Positions 1 to 5,844 of a stretch of 8,425 bases of DNA are shown here, piece by piece (position 1 is the stretch's first letter; each line of letters starts with the position of its first letter). The DNA lies in contig JAKAUH010000166.1 in NCBI GenBank assembly GCA_021818605.1, positions 1 to 8,425 of the forward strand, given 5' to 3'. The notes under the pieces are model-generated. The model had not been told where the DNA came from. It did not search any database and saw only the letters and a list, made by a program, of their open reading frames with translations. Source of the DNA: Planctomycetota bacterium (GTDB lineage Bacteria; Planctomycetota; Planctomycetia; Isosphaerales; Isosphaeraceae). Position numbers and translations under genes: made by a program.

Positions 1-278
1 ACGACCACCCGGATATACGCGTCCACCAGCCCGTTCGTGGCGAGGGTCTGGTTGATGGCGTCGACCATCTGCGCGGGCGTCATCGGGATCGTCAGGTGAA
101 TCCCCTTGGCCGACTCGTACAGCCGGTCGACGTGCTGCCTGAGCCGGAAGACGCGTCCCGAGTAGGCGCGAATCCCCTCGAAGACGCCGTCGCCGTACAG
201 CAGGCCATGGTCAAATACGCTGACCTTGGCCTCGGATTTGTCGTAGAGCTTGCCGCTGATGTAGACCTTGGGGTCCAT
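1..278 (-). CDS. ilvE: Branched-chain-amino-acid aminotransferase (class IV PLP enzyme), N-terminal part
   Basis: Reads from an ATG at 278 off the left edge, giving about 92 residues of a protein usually near 290-310. It begins MDPKVYISGKLYDKSEAKV and contains VFDHGLLYGDGVFEGIRAY at about residues 22-40 and RLRQHVDRLYESAKGI at 45-60, the classic N-terminal block of class IV PLP aminotransferases of the BCAT/D-amino-acid aminotransferase group. Family knowledge: such enzymes move the amino group between Leu/Ile/Val and 2-oxoglutarate in the cytoplasm, the last step of branched-chain amino acid synthesis. The PLP-binding lysine lies beyond the window, so aminodeoxychorismate lyase or D-amino-acid aminotransferase cannot be fully excluded, but the N-terminus resembles IlvE best. 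The start is supported by AAGGA at 287-291, 8 nt before the ATG. It follows the LolD-like gene on the same strand after a 117-bp gap that contains a hairpin. I see no sigma70-like promoter in that gap, so readthrough is possible. Confidence 0.88.
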   Translation of the reverse strand, partial: MDPKVYISGKLYDKSEAKVSVFDHGLLYGDGVFEGIRAYSGRVFRLRQHVDRLYESAKGIHLTIPMTPAQMVDAINQTLATNGLVDAYIRVV

Positions 279-345
279 CGGCTCGGTCCTTGTCGCTTCG
301 CTGGGGCCGTCGCATCCAGGACCCGTTGGAGGCGGCCCGCGGCGT

Positions 346-367
346 CGGGACCGTTTTGCCGGTCCCG
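346..367 (-). terminator. Perfect 8-bp hairpin downstream of the ABC ATPase gene
   Basis: CGGGACCG (346-353) and CGGTCCCG (360-367) form a perfect 8-bp stem with a 6-nt loop, 28 nt past the stop of the LolD-like gene. On the minus-strand transcript no U-run follows the stem, so it is not a standard intrinsic terminator. It may act as an mRNA 3' end barrier, an attenuating hairpin ahead of ilvE, or nothing. In DNA this GC-rich, a chance stem of this length is possible. Confidence 0.35.
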
Positions 368-395
368 GACCGAGCGTCTTCCCGCCCCAGCCGGT

Positions 396-1121
396 TCAGG
401 CCAGGGCGGGCGACCATTCCTCGACGCGCCCCTCGGCAAGCCGGACGACCCGATCGGCCTGCTGTGCAATCTGGGGATCATGCGTCACCACGATCATAGT
501 CAGCCCGCGCTCGCGGTTCAAGTCGCGCAGGAGCTCGATCACGCCCTGCCCGCTCGCGGCGTCCAGGTTGCCCGTCGGCTCGTCGGCCAGCAGCACCGAC
601 GGCCGCGCCGCCAGCGCCCGTGCGATCGCCGTCCGCTGCATCTCGCCGCCGGAGAGCTCGGACGGCAGGTGATGCATCCGGTGCGACAGGCCGACCCGCT
701 CCAGCAGCATCTCGGCCTCGCGCTTCAGCCGCCTGCGCTGCGAGAGATACGACCAGAGGCCGCATCCGATCCACTGCGGCACCAGCACGTTCTCGAACGC
801 GGTCAGCTCCGGCAGCAGGTGATAGAACTGAAAGATGAAGCCAAACGTCCGGTTCCGCAGCTCATCCCGCCGGCGATCGCGATAGGTGTCGATCCGCTCG
901 CCGCCCAGCACGACCTCGCCCGCGTCGGGGGAATCCAGCAGGCCCAGGATGTGCAGCAGCGTGCTCTTCCCCGACCCGCTGGCGCCCATGATCGCCAGCA
1001 TCTCGCCCGGCTCGAGGTCCAGGTCGACGCCCCGCAACACCGGGACCTCGTTCCGCCCCTTCCAGTAGCTTTTGACCACGCCGCGGGCCGACAGCAGCCC
1101 GGTCGGTTCCATCGTCTCCAT
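396..1121 (-). CDS. lolD: ABC transporter ATP-binding protein, LolD/MacB type
   Basis: A 241-residue cytoplasmic ATPase of normal LolD length. All nucleotide-binding motifs are present: Walker A GASGSGKST (46-54), Q-loop glutamine in FIFQFYHLLPELT (Q98), signature LSGGE (156-160), Walker B VLLADEP with catalytic Glu181, D-loop GNLD (184-187) and switch His214 in VVTHD. The FQFYHLLPELTAFENV stretch is typical of the LolD/MacB/FtsE branch, which powers mechanotransmission through FtsX-like permeases rather than substrate import. Such a permease gene lies just upstream on the same strand (116-bp gap), so the two most likely form one exporter that releases lipoproteins from, or moves other substrates across, the inner membrane. 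GAGGG lies about 8 nt before the ATG at 1121. A second in-frame ATG at 1112 is a possible alternative start. The exact substrate (lipoproteins versus a MacB-like cargo) cannot be read from the sequence, so the gene symbol is by similarity. Confidence 0.9.
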   Translation of the reverse strand: METMEPTGLLSARGVVKSYWKGRNEVPVLRGVDLDLEPGEMLAIMGASGSGKSTLLHILGLLDSPDAGEVVLGGERIDTYRDRRRDELRNRTFGFIFQFYHLLPELTAFENVLVPQWIGCGLWSYLSQRRRLKREAEMLLERVGLSHRMHHLPSELSGGEMQRTAIARALAARPSVLLADEPTGNLDAASGQGVIELLRDLNRERGLTMIVVTHDPQIAQQADRVVRLAEGRVEEWSPALA

Positions 1122-1149
1122 CGTCGTGACCCTCGCCTTCCATGGATCC

Positions 1150-1207
1150 GTAGGTCAGGTTTTCCAGCCTGACGTATTCGCCCCGTCAGGCCGAGAGCCT
1201 GACCTAC
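1150..1207. repeat. Palindromic double-hairpin repeat, copy A
   Basis: A 58-bp element between the permease and ATPase genes. Its outer ends GTAGGTCAGG (1150-1159) and CCTGACCTAC (1198-1207) are perfect inverted repeats. Inside are two hairpins: GTCAGGTT/AGCCTGAC (1154-1161/1166-1173, TTCC loop, one G-T mismatch) and GTCAGGC/GCCTGAC (1185-1191/1197-1203). An 11-bp spacer separates them. A diverged copy with the same layout lies at 5250-5299. It ends 28 bp before the ATPase ATG. The form is REP-like (dispersed intergenic palindrome). My recollection is that similar TCAGGCTTTCCAGCCTGA sequences are common in planctomycete genomes, but I could not check this. Confidence 0.8.
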
Positions 1208-1237
1208 TTCCATCGATCCACAACCGCCCGGCTCCGC

Positions 1238-2659
1238 TCACTCGAACCGCAGCGCCTTGACCGGGTGCAGTCGCGCCGCCCGCTCGGCCGGCCAGATGCT
1301 CGCCAGCACGGCGATCGTCAGCGCGCCGACGACGATCCAGCCCACGGTGAGCGGCTCGACGATCGTCGGGATCTGGTTGAAATAATAGATCGAGTCGTCG
1401 AACACCTTGCGCCCCGTCCACTTGCTCAGAAGTGCCTCGATCTCGTTGATGTAGCGGACGAACAGCAGGCCGCCGACCATGCCGACCCCGCTGCCGACCG
1501 CCCCGAGCAAAAGCCCATAGCCCAGGAAGATCCCCCGGATCCCGGCCGTCGAGGCTCCGAGCGCCTTGAGGATGCCGATGTCGCGCGTCTTCTCCACCAC
1601 GATCATCGAGAAGATCGCCAGGATGCCGAACCCCGCCACCGCGATGATGAAAAACAGCAGGATATTCAGAATGCTCTGCTCGACCGCGACCGCGCCCAGA
1701 AGCGCGCCTTGCTTCTGCTCCCAGGTCTGCACCTGGTAGAACATCGGCCGCATCCTGTCGAGCGAGTCCTGAATCCGCCGCGACATGGCGTTGATGTCCA
1801 CGCCCGGCTTGACCTTGATCTGGATCTGGTTCACCGCTCCCACCTTGCGCTCGTAGTCGTAGAGGTACCGCCGCTGCTGCAGCTCCTCGAGTGGCAGATA
1901 AACGTGCATCGAGTCATATTCGCTCATGCCGCTCTTGAAGTAGCCGACCGTGGTGGCCGTCGTGAAGCCGGCTTCGGATTTGGTCTCGCCGTACTTGGGG
2001 AACAGCAGCCCGACCTTCGTCCCTTGCCGCGCCAGGTAAATGTCGTCGTGACCCTTGCGGTGGTATGTCGCCAGGGCATAGCCCAGGATCGTTCCACAGT
2101 CAGGCGCCTGCTGCTTCATCTCGTCCTGGAGCAGTTCCTTCATCCGCACGTCGTCCGGATCGGTCGAGTCGAAGTGCGATTCCTTCAGGAGTTCGCCGGC
2201 CGGCGTCTTCTCCCGGTATGCGAGCGGCACCGCGAACGACGGCTCGATCTTCTTGCCCGACATGTCGCGGAGAAACTCGGCAAAATCGCCCGTCTTCGCC
2301 CGCTCGCTCGGGATGATCCCAATGATCTGCACCGGCCTTGTCATCACCTCGCCGTTGACGCGGAAATGCAGGATCCCCGGGCATTCCATCGTCGGCGCCA
2401 TCGCCAGCACGTCGTTCCCGGCGATCTTCTTGATCCGCGCCATGACCTCCTTCCAGTCGTAGAAGCCGTTCAGCGTGAACGACTCGACGACCACGTCGGC
2501 GAGCACCCCGTGCAGCCGCTCCTTCATCTTGTCCGCGAATCCCGCCATCACCGAGTTGACCACGATCATCGTGGCCACCCCGAGCATCACGCTGATGACG
2601 CTCGCCAACGCGATGTACCGCGTCCTGAGATACCGCCAGCAGAGGACGTATTTATACAC
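1238..2659 (-). CDS. ABC transporter permease, LolC/LolE-type FtsX family
   Basis: Inner-membrane permease of about 473 residues with the four-helix layout of LolC/E and MacB-like proteins. One N-terminal helix (about residues 16-37, ending NSVMAGF) is followed by a large periplasmic domain of some 280 residues. The C-terminal FtsX domain has three helices (about 330-356, 377-402, 440-457) and the conserved cytoplasmic loop EKTRDIGILKALGAS (356-370). It ends LHPVKALRFE, the usual C-terminus of the family. The partner ATPase gene follows after 116 bp, and lysS precedes it by 33 bp, suggesting one transcript. Only one permease is visible, so the complex may be a homodimer rather than a LolC-LolE pair (inference). 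Start choice: a GTG at 2668 is in frame, but GGAAGGAG (2668-2675) runs into it. The GTG at 2659 has that site 8 nt away and gives the expected VYKYVLCWRYLRTRY N-terminus, so I prefer 2659. Confidence 0.88.
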   Translation of the reverse strand: MYKYVLCWRYLRTRYIALASVISVMLGVATMIVVNSVMAGFADKMKERLHGVLADVVVESFTLNGFYDWKEVMARIKKIAGNDVLAMAPTMECPGILHFRVNGEVMTRPVQIIGIIPSERAKTGDFAEFLRDMSGKKIEPSFAVPLAYREKTPAGELLKESHFDSTDPDDVRMKELLQDEMKQQAPDCGTILGYALATYHRKGHDDIYLARQGTKVGLLFPKYGETKSEAGFTTATTVGYFKSGMSEYDSMHVYLPLEELQQRRYLYDYERKVGAVNQIQIKVKPGVDINAMSRRIQDSLDRMRPMFYQVQTWEQKQGALLGAVAVEQSILNILLFFIIAVAGFGILAIFSMIVVEKTRDIGILKALGASTAGIRGIFLGYGLLLGAVGSGVGMVGGLLFVRYINEIEALLSKWTGRKVFDDSIYYFNQIPTIVEPLTVGWIVVGALTIAVLASIWPAERAARLHPVKALRFE

Positions 2660-2667
2660 CCTTGACA

Positions 2668-2675
2668 CTCCTTCC
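2668..2675 (-). promoter_or_regulatory. Ribosome binding site that fixes the permease start
   Basis: GGAAGGAG on the minus strand lies 8 nt upstream of GTG 2659 but overlaps the other candidate GTG at 2666-2668. This spacing favours translation from 2659. Confidence 0.65.
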
Positions 2676-2692
2676 CTGGAGGTAACCAGTGG

Positions 2693-4171
2693 CTAATGTT
2701 CAGGTCGCATGAGAGGAAACAGGATCACATCGCGAATCGTGGTCCGGTTGAGCAAAACCATGCAGAGCCGGTCGATGCCGATCCCCAGGCCGCCGGCCGG
2801 CGGCATGCCGTGCTTGAGCGCGCGGACGAAGTCATCATCCATCTTGGCCATCGAATCCTCCTCGCGCTGGCCGGCAAGCTGCTTGCGGAACAGCTCCTCC
2901 TGGAGGATCGGGTCATTCAGCTCGGTATAGGCGTTGGCCAGCTCGACGCCGCGGATGTACAGCTCGAACCGCTCGGCGACGGCCGGGTTCGACGTCTTCC
3001 GCTTGGTAAGTGGGCAGATCGCCGCCGGATAGTCGATGACGAAGACCGGCCCATCCAGGCGATCCTCGACGACCTCCTCGAACAGCTCGCTCAGGATTAC
3101 GTCCGGGTCCTTGCCGGCCGTGTGGATCTCCGCGGCCTCGGCGCGGTCCTTCAAGGCGGCCGGGTCGCCCGGATCAATCCCGGCGTGCTCGGCCAGCAGC
3201 TCGGCGTACGTCCGCCGCGGCCACGGTGGCGTGAAGTCGATCGTCGCCTCGCCCCAGGGACGCACGAGGCCGCCGCCGATCGCCTCAATGGCGCCGACGA
3301 TCAGAGCCTCGGTCAAATCCATCATCGAGTGATAGTCGCCGTACGACTGATACGCCTCGAACATGGTGAACTCGGGGTTATGCTTCGGGCTCAGCCCCTC
3401 GTTGCGATAGACGCGCCCGATCTCGAAGACCCGCTCCATTCCGCCAACCAGCAGCCGCTTAAGATAAAGCTCGGGCGCGATTCGCAGGAACAGGTCGATG
3501 TCGAGCGCATTGTGATGCGTCACGAATGGCCGCGCCGCCGCGCCTCCGGCGATCGACTGCATGGTCGGCGTCTCGACCTCGGCAAAGCCCCTCTCGGCCA
3601 TCGTCCGGCGGAACGAGGCGATCAGCTTCGACCGGCCGAGGAAGACGGCGAGCGCCTCGGGATTGCTGAACAAATCAACATATCGCTGCCGATAGCGCTG
3701 TTCCTGGTCGGTCAGCCCGTGCCACTTCTCCGGCGGCGGAAGCAGGCTCTTGGTGAGGAACGTCAGCGACTCGGCAAACACGGTCAGCTCGCCGGTGCGG
3801 GTGTATCCCAGCCGGCCGTCGACGCCGATGACGTCGCCCAGGTCGAGCAGCTCGGCGATCTTCCAGCCGAGCTCGCCGACCTGCTTCTGCCCGACCATGA
3901 CCTGGATGCGGCCCGACCAGTCGCCAACCTGGAGGAAACCGACCTTCCCCTGCCCGCGCCGAAGCAGGATCCGCCCCGCGATCCGCACCACCGGTCCAGG
4001 CGGAGTTTCACCGCCGGGGCCCGGCTCATTCGCCGGTGCCTGGGCACGCACGTCACCGATGGCCTGGTGCCCGTCGAACCGTTGTCCCCAGGGGTCGACG
4101 CCCAGCTCCGCGATCTTGCGGAGCTTCTCCATCCGCACGTCTTCCAGGCTCTCGCGCGACTCGTCCGACAT
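2693..4171 (-). CDS. lysS: Lysyl-tRNA synthetase, class II
   Basis: A 492-residue class II lysyl-tRNA synthetase, close to the usual bacterial length of about 500. It charges tRNA-Lys in the cytoplasm using ATP. The N-terminal OB-fold anticodon-binding domain spans roughly residues 60-140 (VVRIAGRILLRRGQGKVGFL...). The catalytic core follows from about 160: the motif 1 region holds RGFAEVETPTM, motif 2 is FEIGRVYRNEG (249-259) followed by HNPEFTMFEAYQSYGDY, and motif 3 is GLGIGIDRLCM (461-471). The end, RDVILFPLMRP, is also typical. The frame is open upstream to 4336, but those 55 residues come from the leader, the promoter and part of a palindromic repeat. The ATG at 4171 (MSDESRESLEDVR) is the expected N-terminus, with AAGGGG at 4176-4181 in front of it, and a promoter at 4222-4249 would place the transcript start downstream of the extension. 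The permease gene follows after 33 bp. Confidence 0.96.
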   Translation of the reverse strand: MSDESRESLEDVRMEKLRKIAELGVDPWGQRFDGHQAIGDVRAQAPANEPGPGGETPPGPVVRIAGRILLRRGQGKVGFLQVGDWSGRIQVMVGQKQVGELGWKIAELLDLGDVIGVDGRLGYTRTGELTVFAESLTFLTKSLLPPPEKWHGLTDQEQRYRQRYVDLFSNPEALAVFLGRSKLIASFRRTMAERGFAEVETPTMQSIAGGAAARPFVTHHNALDIDLFLRIAPELYLKRLLVGGMERVFEIGRVYRNEGLSPKHNPEFTMFEAYQSYGDYHSMMDLTEALIVGAIEAIGGGLVRPWGEATIDFTPPWPRRTYAELLAEHAGIDPGDPAALKDRAEAAEIHTAGKDPDVILSELFEEVVEDRLDGPVFVIDYPAAICPLTKRKTSNPAVAERFELYIRGVELANAYTELNDPILQEELFRKQLAGQREEDSMAKMDDDFVRALKHGMPPAGGLGIGIDRLCMVLLNRTTIRDVILFPLMRPEH

Positions 4172-4221
4172 CGTTCCCCTTACTCGTTCTCGATTTGCGA
4201 CTTCGGGCGCACCCCGGCCAA

Positions 4222-4249
4222 ATTGTATTGAACCGCACGCCACGGTCAA
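4222..4249 (-). promoter_or_regulatory. Sigma70-type promoter for lysS and the following ABC genes
   Basis: On the minus strand, TTGACC (4244-4249) and TACAAT (4222-4227) are each one base off consensus, with a 16-bp spacer. The predicted transcript start is near 4215, giving a leader of about 45 nt to the lysS ATG. The AT-rich -10 stands out in otherwise GC-rich DNA. No T-box-like or other structured leader would fit in so short a 5' UTR. Confidence 0.7.
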
Positions 4250-4305
4250 TCGCAACTGGCGGCAGGATTGGTGCGTGGATGGGACTGAGGCGAAGATCGG
4301 GATTG

Positions 4306-4413
4306 TCCGCGGATGGCGCAGATGGACACAGATCAAGGGAGGGTCGGCCCGGATCAGTGATCCACCAGTTGGATCATCTGAATGGATCTGCGTCCATCTG
4401 AGCCATCCGCGGA
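4306..4413. repeat. Inverted-repeat element with 29-bp arms
   Basis: The left arm (4306-4334) and right arm (4385-4413) are inverted copies matching at 27 of 29 positions. Both begin from the outside with TCCGCGGATGG and share CAGATGGAC. The 50-bp centre holds a second perfect stem, TGATCCA/TGGATCA (4358-4364/4370-4376) with a 5-nt loop. The element fills much of the 297-bp gap between lysS and the SDR gene and contains no gene. It resembles the CGCGGATGGCGCAGATGGAC type of dispersed bacterial repeat that I recall from many planctomycete and related genomes (not checked here). It may be a MITE-like or REP-like remnant, and could also form a long hairpin at the 3' end of the SDR transcript. 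Confidence 0.8.
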
Positions 4414-4468
4414 CGATGAGTCGGATCCGAATTCTCGGTGCATCATCGGCGGACAGCTCGACCGGGCC

Positions 4469-5230
4469 TCACGCGATCGTTCCGCCGTCGATGTTGATCG
4501 TCGCCCCGCTGATGAAGGCTGCGGCGGGCGTGGCCAGGAACGCCACCAGCGCGGCGACCTCGTCGGCCGTTCCATAGCGACCCAGCGGGATGGAGGCGCG
4601 CATCATGTCGGCGGCTGGGTTCACCGAGGAGTCGGCTGGATTCATGTCGGTGTCGATCGGGCCTGGCTGGACGTCGTTCACCGTGATCCTGCGGGGCGCC
4701 AGCTCGCGAGCCCAGCCTCGCGTCAGCCCGGCGACGGCGAACTTGCTCGCCGAGTACACCGTGATGCCCGGAAATGGCACCCGCTCGCCGACGATGCTTC
4801 CCAGGTTGATGATCCGCCCGCCGTCCGGAATCCGCGACAGCGCCGCCTTCGTCACCAGGAAGAGCGACCGCACGTTCACCGCAAATGTCCGGTCAAAGTC
4901 TTCGAGCGAGAACTCTGCAAGCGGCCCTTGCAGATAGATCCCGGCGTTGTTGACCAGGATATCGACGCGCCCGCCGTGCGAGCGATCCACCTCCTGGAAC
5001 AGCGCCTCCACCTGCTTCGGGTCGGTCATGTCCCCACCGAGCAGGTGGGCCTGTCCGCCTCGGCTCCGGATACCTTCCACCACCCCCTTCGCCGCGCCCT
5101 CGCTTCTGGCGTAGTTCACCAGTACCGAGGCGCCTAGCTCCGCCAGCCGGGCCGACACCGCCGCGCCGATACCGCGCGACCCGCCCGTCACCAGCGCCAC
5201 CTTGCCCGCCAGCGATCCCCTCTCCGCCAT
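4469..5230 (-). CDS. Short-chain dehydrogenase/reductase (classical SDR, FabG-like)
   Basis: A 253-residue Rossmann-fold oxidoreductase of standard SDR length. Visible family features are the dinucleotide-binding TGGSRGIG (15-22), Asp68 in GDMTD, NNAG (94-97), and the catalytic Ser145, Tyr159 and Lys163 (YSASK). PGPIDTDMN (189-197) and a C-terminal SGATINIDGG complete the pattern. NYARSEG after the second beta strand carries a basic residue at the place that usually selects NADPH. The substrate cannot be told. Similar proteins are often labelled 3-oxoacyl-ACP reductase, but a role outside fatty acid synthesis is more likely here because no other fab genes are nearby. The ATG at 5230 is preceded by GAGGG (5239-5243), 8 nt away. 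It follows the arsR-type gene on the same strand by 154 bp with no clear promoter between, so it may be read from the arsR promoter and be its regulated target (inference). Confidence 0.92.
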   Translation of the reverse strand: MAERGSLAGKVALVTGGSRGIGAAVSARLAELGASVLVNYARSEGAAKGVVEGIRSRGGQAHLLGGDMTDPKQVEALFQEVDRSHGGRVDILVNNAGIYLQGPLAEFSLEDFDRTFAVNVRSLFLVTKAALSRIPDGGRIINLGSIVGERVPFPGITVYSASKFAVAGLTRGWARELAPRRITVNDVQPGPIDTDMNPADSSVNPAADMMRASIPLGRYGTADEVAALVAFLATPAAAFISGATINIDGGTIA

Positions 5231-5249
5231 CGCTCACCCCCTCAGGTAA

Positions 5250-5299
5250 ATCAGGCTTTCCAGCCTGATGGTTGAACCTCATCAGGCCGGACAGCCTGA
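5250..5299. repeat. Palindromic double-hairpin repeat, copy B
   Basis: Second copy of the element at 1150-1207. The first hairpin is a perfect 8-bp stem, ATCAGGCT/AGCCTGAT (5250-5257/5262-5269) with a TTCC loop. After the same 11-bp spacing comes TCAGGC/GCCTGA (5282-5287/5294-5299). The spacer sequences of the two copies differ while the stems are kept, and the two arms of a stem agree with each other even where the copies differ (GTCAGG versus ATCAGG). It ends 19 bp before the SDR ATG and 6 bp before its ribosome binding site. Confidence 0.8.
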
Positions 5300-5384
5300 C
5301 TTCCTTTCATGCTGGCATCATCAGCGCGCAGAATCTCCCCGATCGGCCGGTCGTTAGACCCACGCTCCGACCTCAACACGGCTC

Positions 5385-5669
5385 TCAACGATCGAGACCC
5401 ATCCGCCGCCCCAGCTCACGCCGATAGTCCTCCAGAACGGCTCGGTTCGGGCTGAGATAGGCGCTCTGCGCCTCGCGACGAATCGTGATCAATCCGGCCT
5501 CGGCCAGCTCCTTCAGATGGTGCGAGACCGTCGCCTGCGAGATCGACAGCTCCTGGACCACGGCCTTGCAGGCCAGCTCGCCCGGGTTTCCGGCAATCCG
5601 CTCGAGAATCGCGAACCGCTGCGGGTCCGCCAGCGCCTTCGACACCTGCTGAAACCGCTCCGGCGACAT
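5385..5669 (-). CDS. ArsR/SmtB-family winged-helix transcriptional regulator
   Basis: A 94-residue winged-helix repressor. The N-terminal helix FQQVSKALADPQRFAILERI (6-25) is the ArsR-family signature. The helix-turn-helix runs about 34-61, with recognition helix SQATVSHHLKEL (44-55), and the wing follows (62-72). There is one cysteine (C34, in ELACKAVVQEL) and no CxC pair as in classic ArsR metal sensors, so the inducer is unlikely to be arsenite and may not be a metal at all. A TTG at 5708 would extend the protein by 13 residues, but AGGAGG at 5675-5680, 5 nt before ATG 5669, sets the start. The TTG also overlaps the -10 element. The gene is preceded by a strong promoter flanked by an inverted repeat, pointing to autoregulation. 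Likely targets are itself, the SDR gene downstream and perhaps the divergent secreted hydrolase gene (inference). Confidence 0.92.
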   Translation of the reverse strand: MSPERFQQVSKALADPQRFAILERIAGNPGELACKAVVQELSISQATVSHHLKELAEAGLITIRREAQSAYLSPNRAVLEDYRRELGRRMGLDR

Positions 5670-5674
5670 CTGCT

Positions 5675-5680
5675 CCTCCT
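5675..5680 (-). promoter_or_regulatory. Strong ribosome binding site that fixes the arsR-type start
   Basis: AGGAGG on the minus strand, 5 nt upstream of ATG 5669. It is the best Shine-Dalgarno match in the window and argues against the longer TTG-initiated form from 5708. Confidence 0.8.
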
Positions 5681-5689
5681 GGCCACTCG

Positions 5690-5729
5690 TTCCTTCGACA
5701 ACGGTCAATATAGACAGCGGTCGAAGGAA
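5690..5729. promoter_or_regulatory. Probable ArsR-type operator: perfect 10-bp inverted repeat
   Basis: TTCCTTCGAC (5690-5699) and GTCGAAGGAA (5720-5729) are perfect inverted repeats. Half-site starts are 30 bp apart, about three helical turns, with a 20-bp centre. They bracket the -10 element, one half touching the -35 and the other lying at the expected transcript start. A dimeric repressor bound here would block polymerase. The spacing is wider than in many ArsR operators, so two dimers or a looped contact is possible. Confidence 0.6.
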
Positions 5730-5734
5730 GTCAA
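5707..5734 (-). promoter_or_regulatory. Sigma70-type promoter for the arsR-type gene
   Basis: On the minus strand, TTGACT (5729-5734) and TATATT (5707-5712) are each one base off consensus with a 16-bp spacer. The predicted start near 5700 leaves a leader of about 30 nt containing the AGGAGG site. The promoter lies inside the inverted repeat described as the operator. Confidence 0.72.
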
Positions 5735-5844
5735 GGGGCTGAGTTCGGCTGAGACTGGGAAGTGGCCCTGGCTCCGCCGGTCCGAATAAACTAGTCCGAG
5801 CCGACCATCCTCAGCGCCCGCCGCACTCCCCGGAGCCTTCAACC

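Noticed and set aside
96..1172. Plus-strand open frame of 358 codons spanning ilvE and the ATPase gene
   Set aside because: It covers two well-supported minus-strand genes and reads as low-complexity Arg/Pro/Ala/Gln-rich protein.
1150..1207. CRISPR-like repeat
   Set aside because: Only two distant copies exist, with no regular spacers and no cas genes. The structure is a dispersed palindrome.
1265..2665. Plus-strand open frame of 466 codons
   Set aside because: It lies opposite the ABC permease, is rich in Arg, His, Asp and Leu with no membrane or catalytic pattern, and has no family resemblance.
2696..4231. Plus-strand open frame of 511 codons
   Set aside because: It is the antisense shadow of lysS. 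The lysS frame has all class II motifs, while this one has none.
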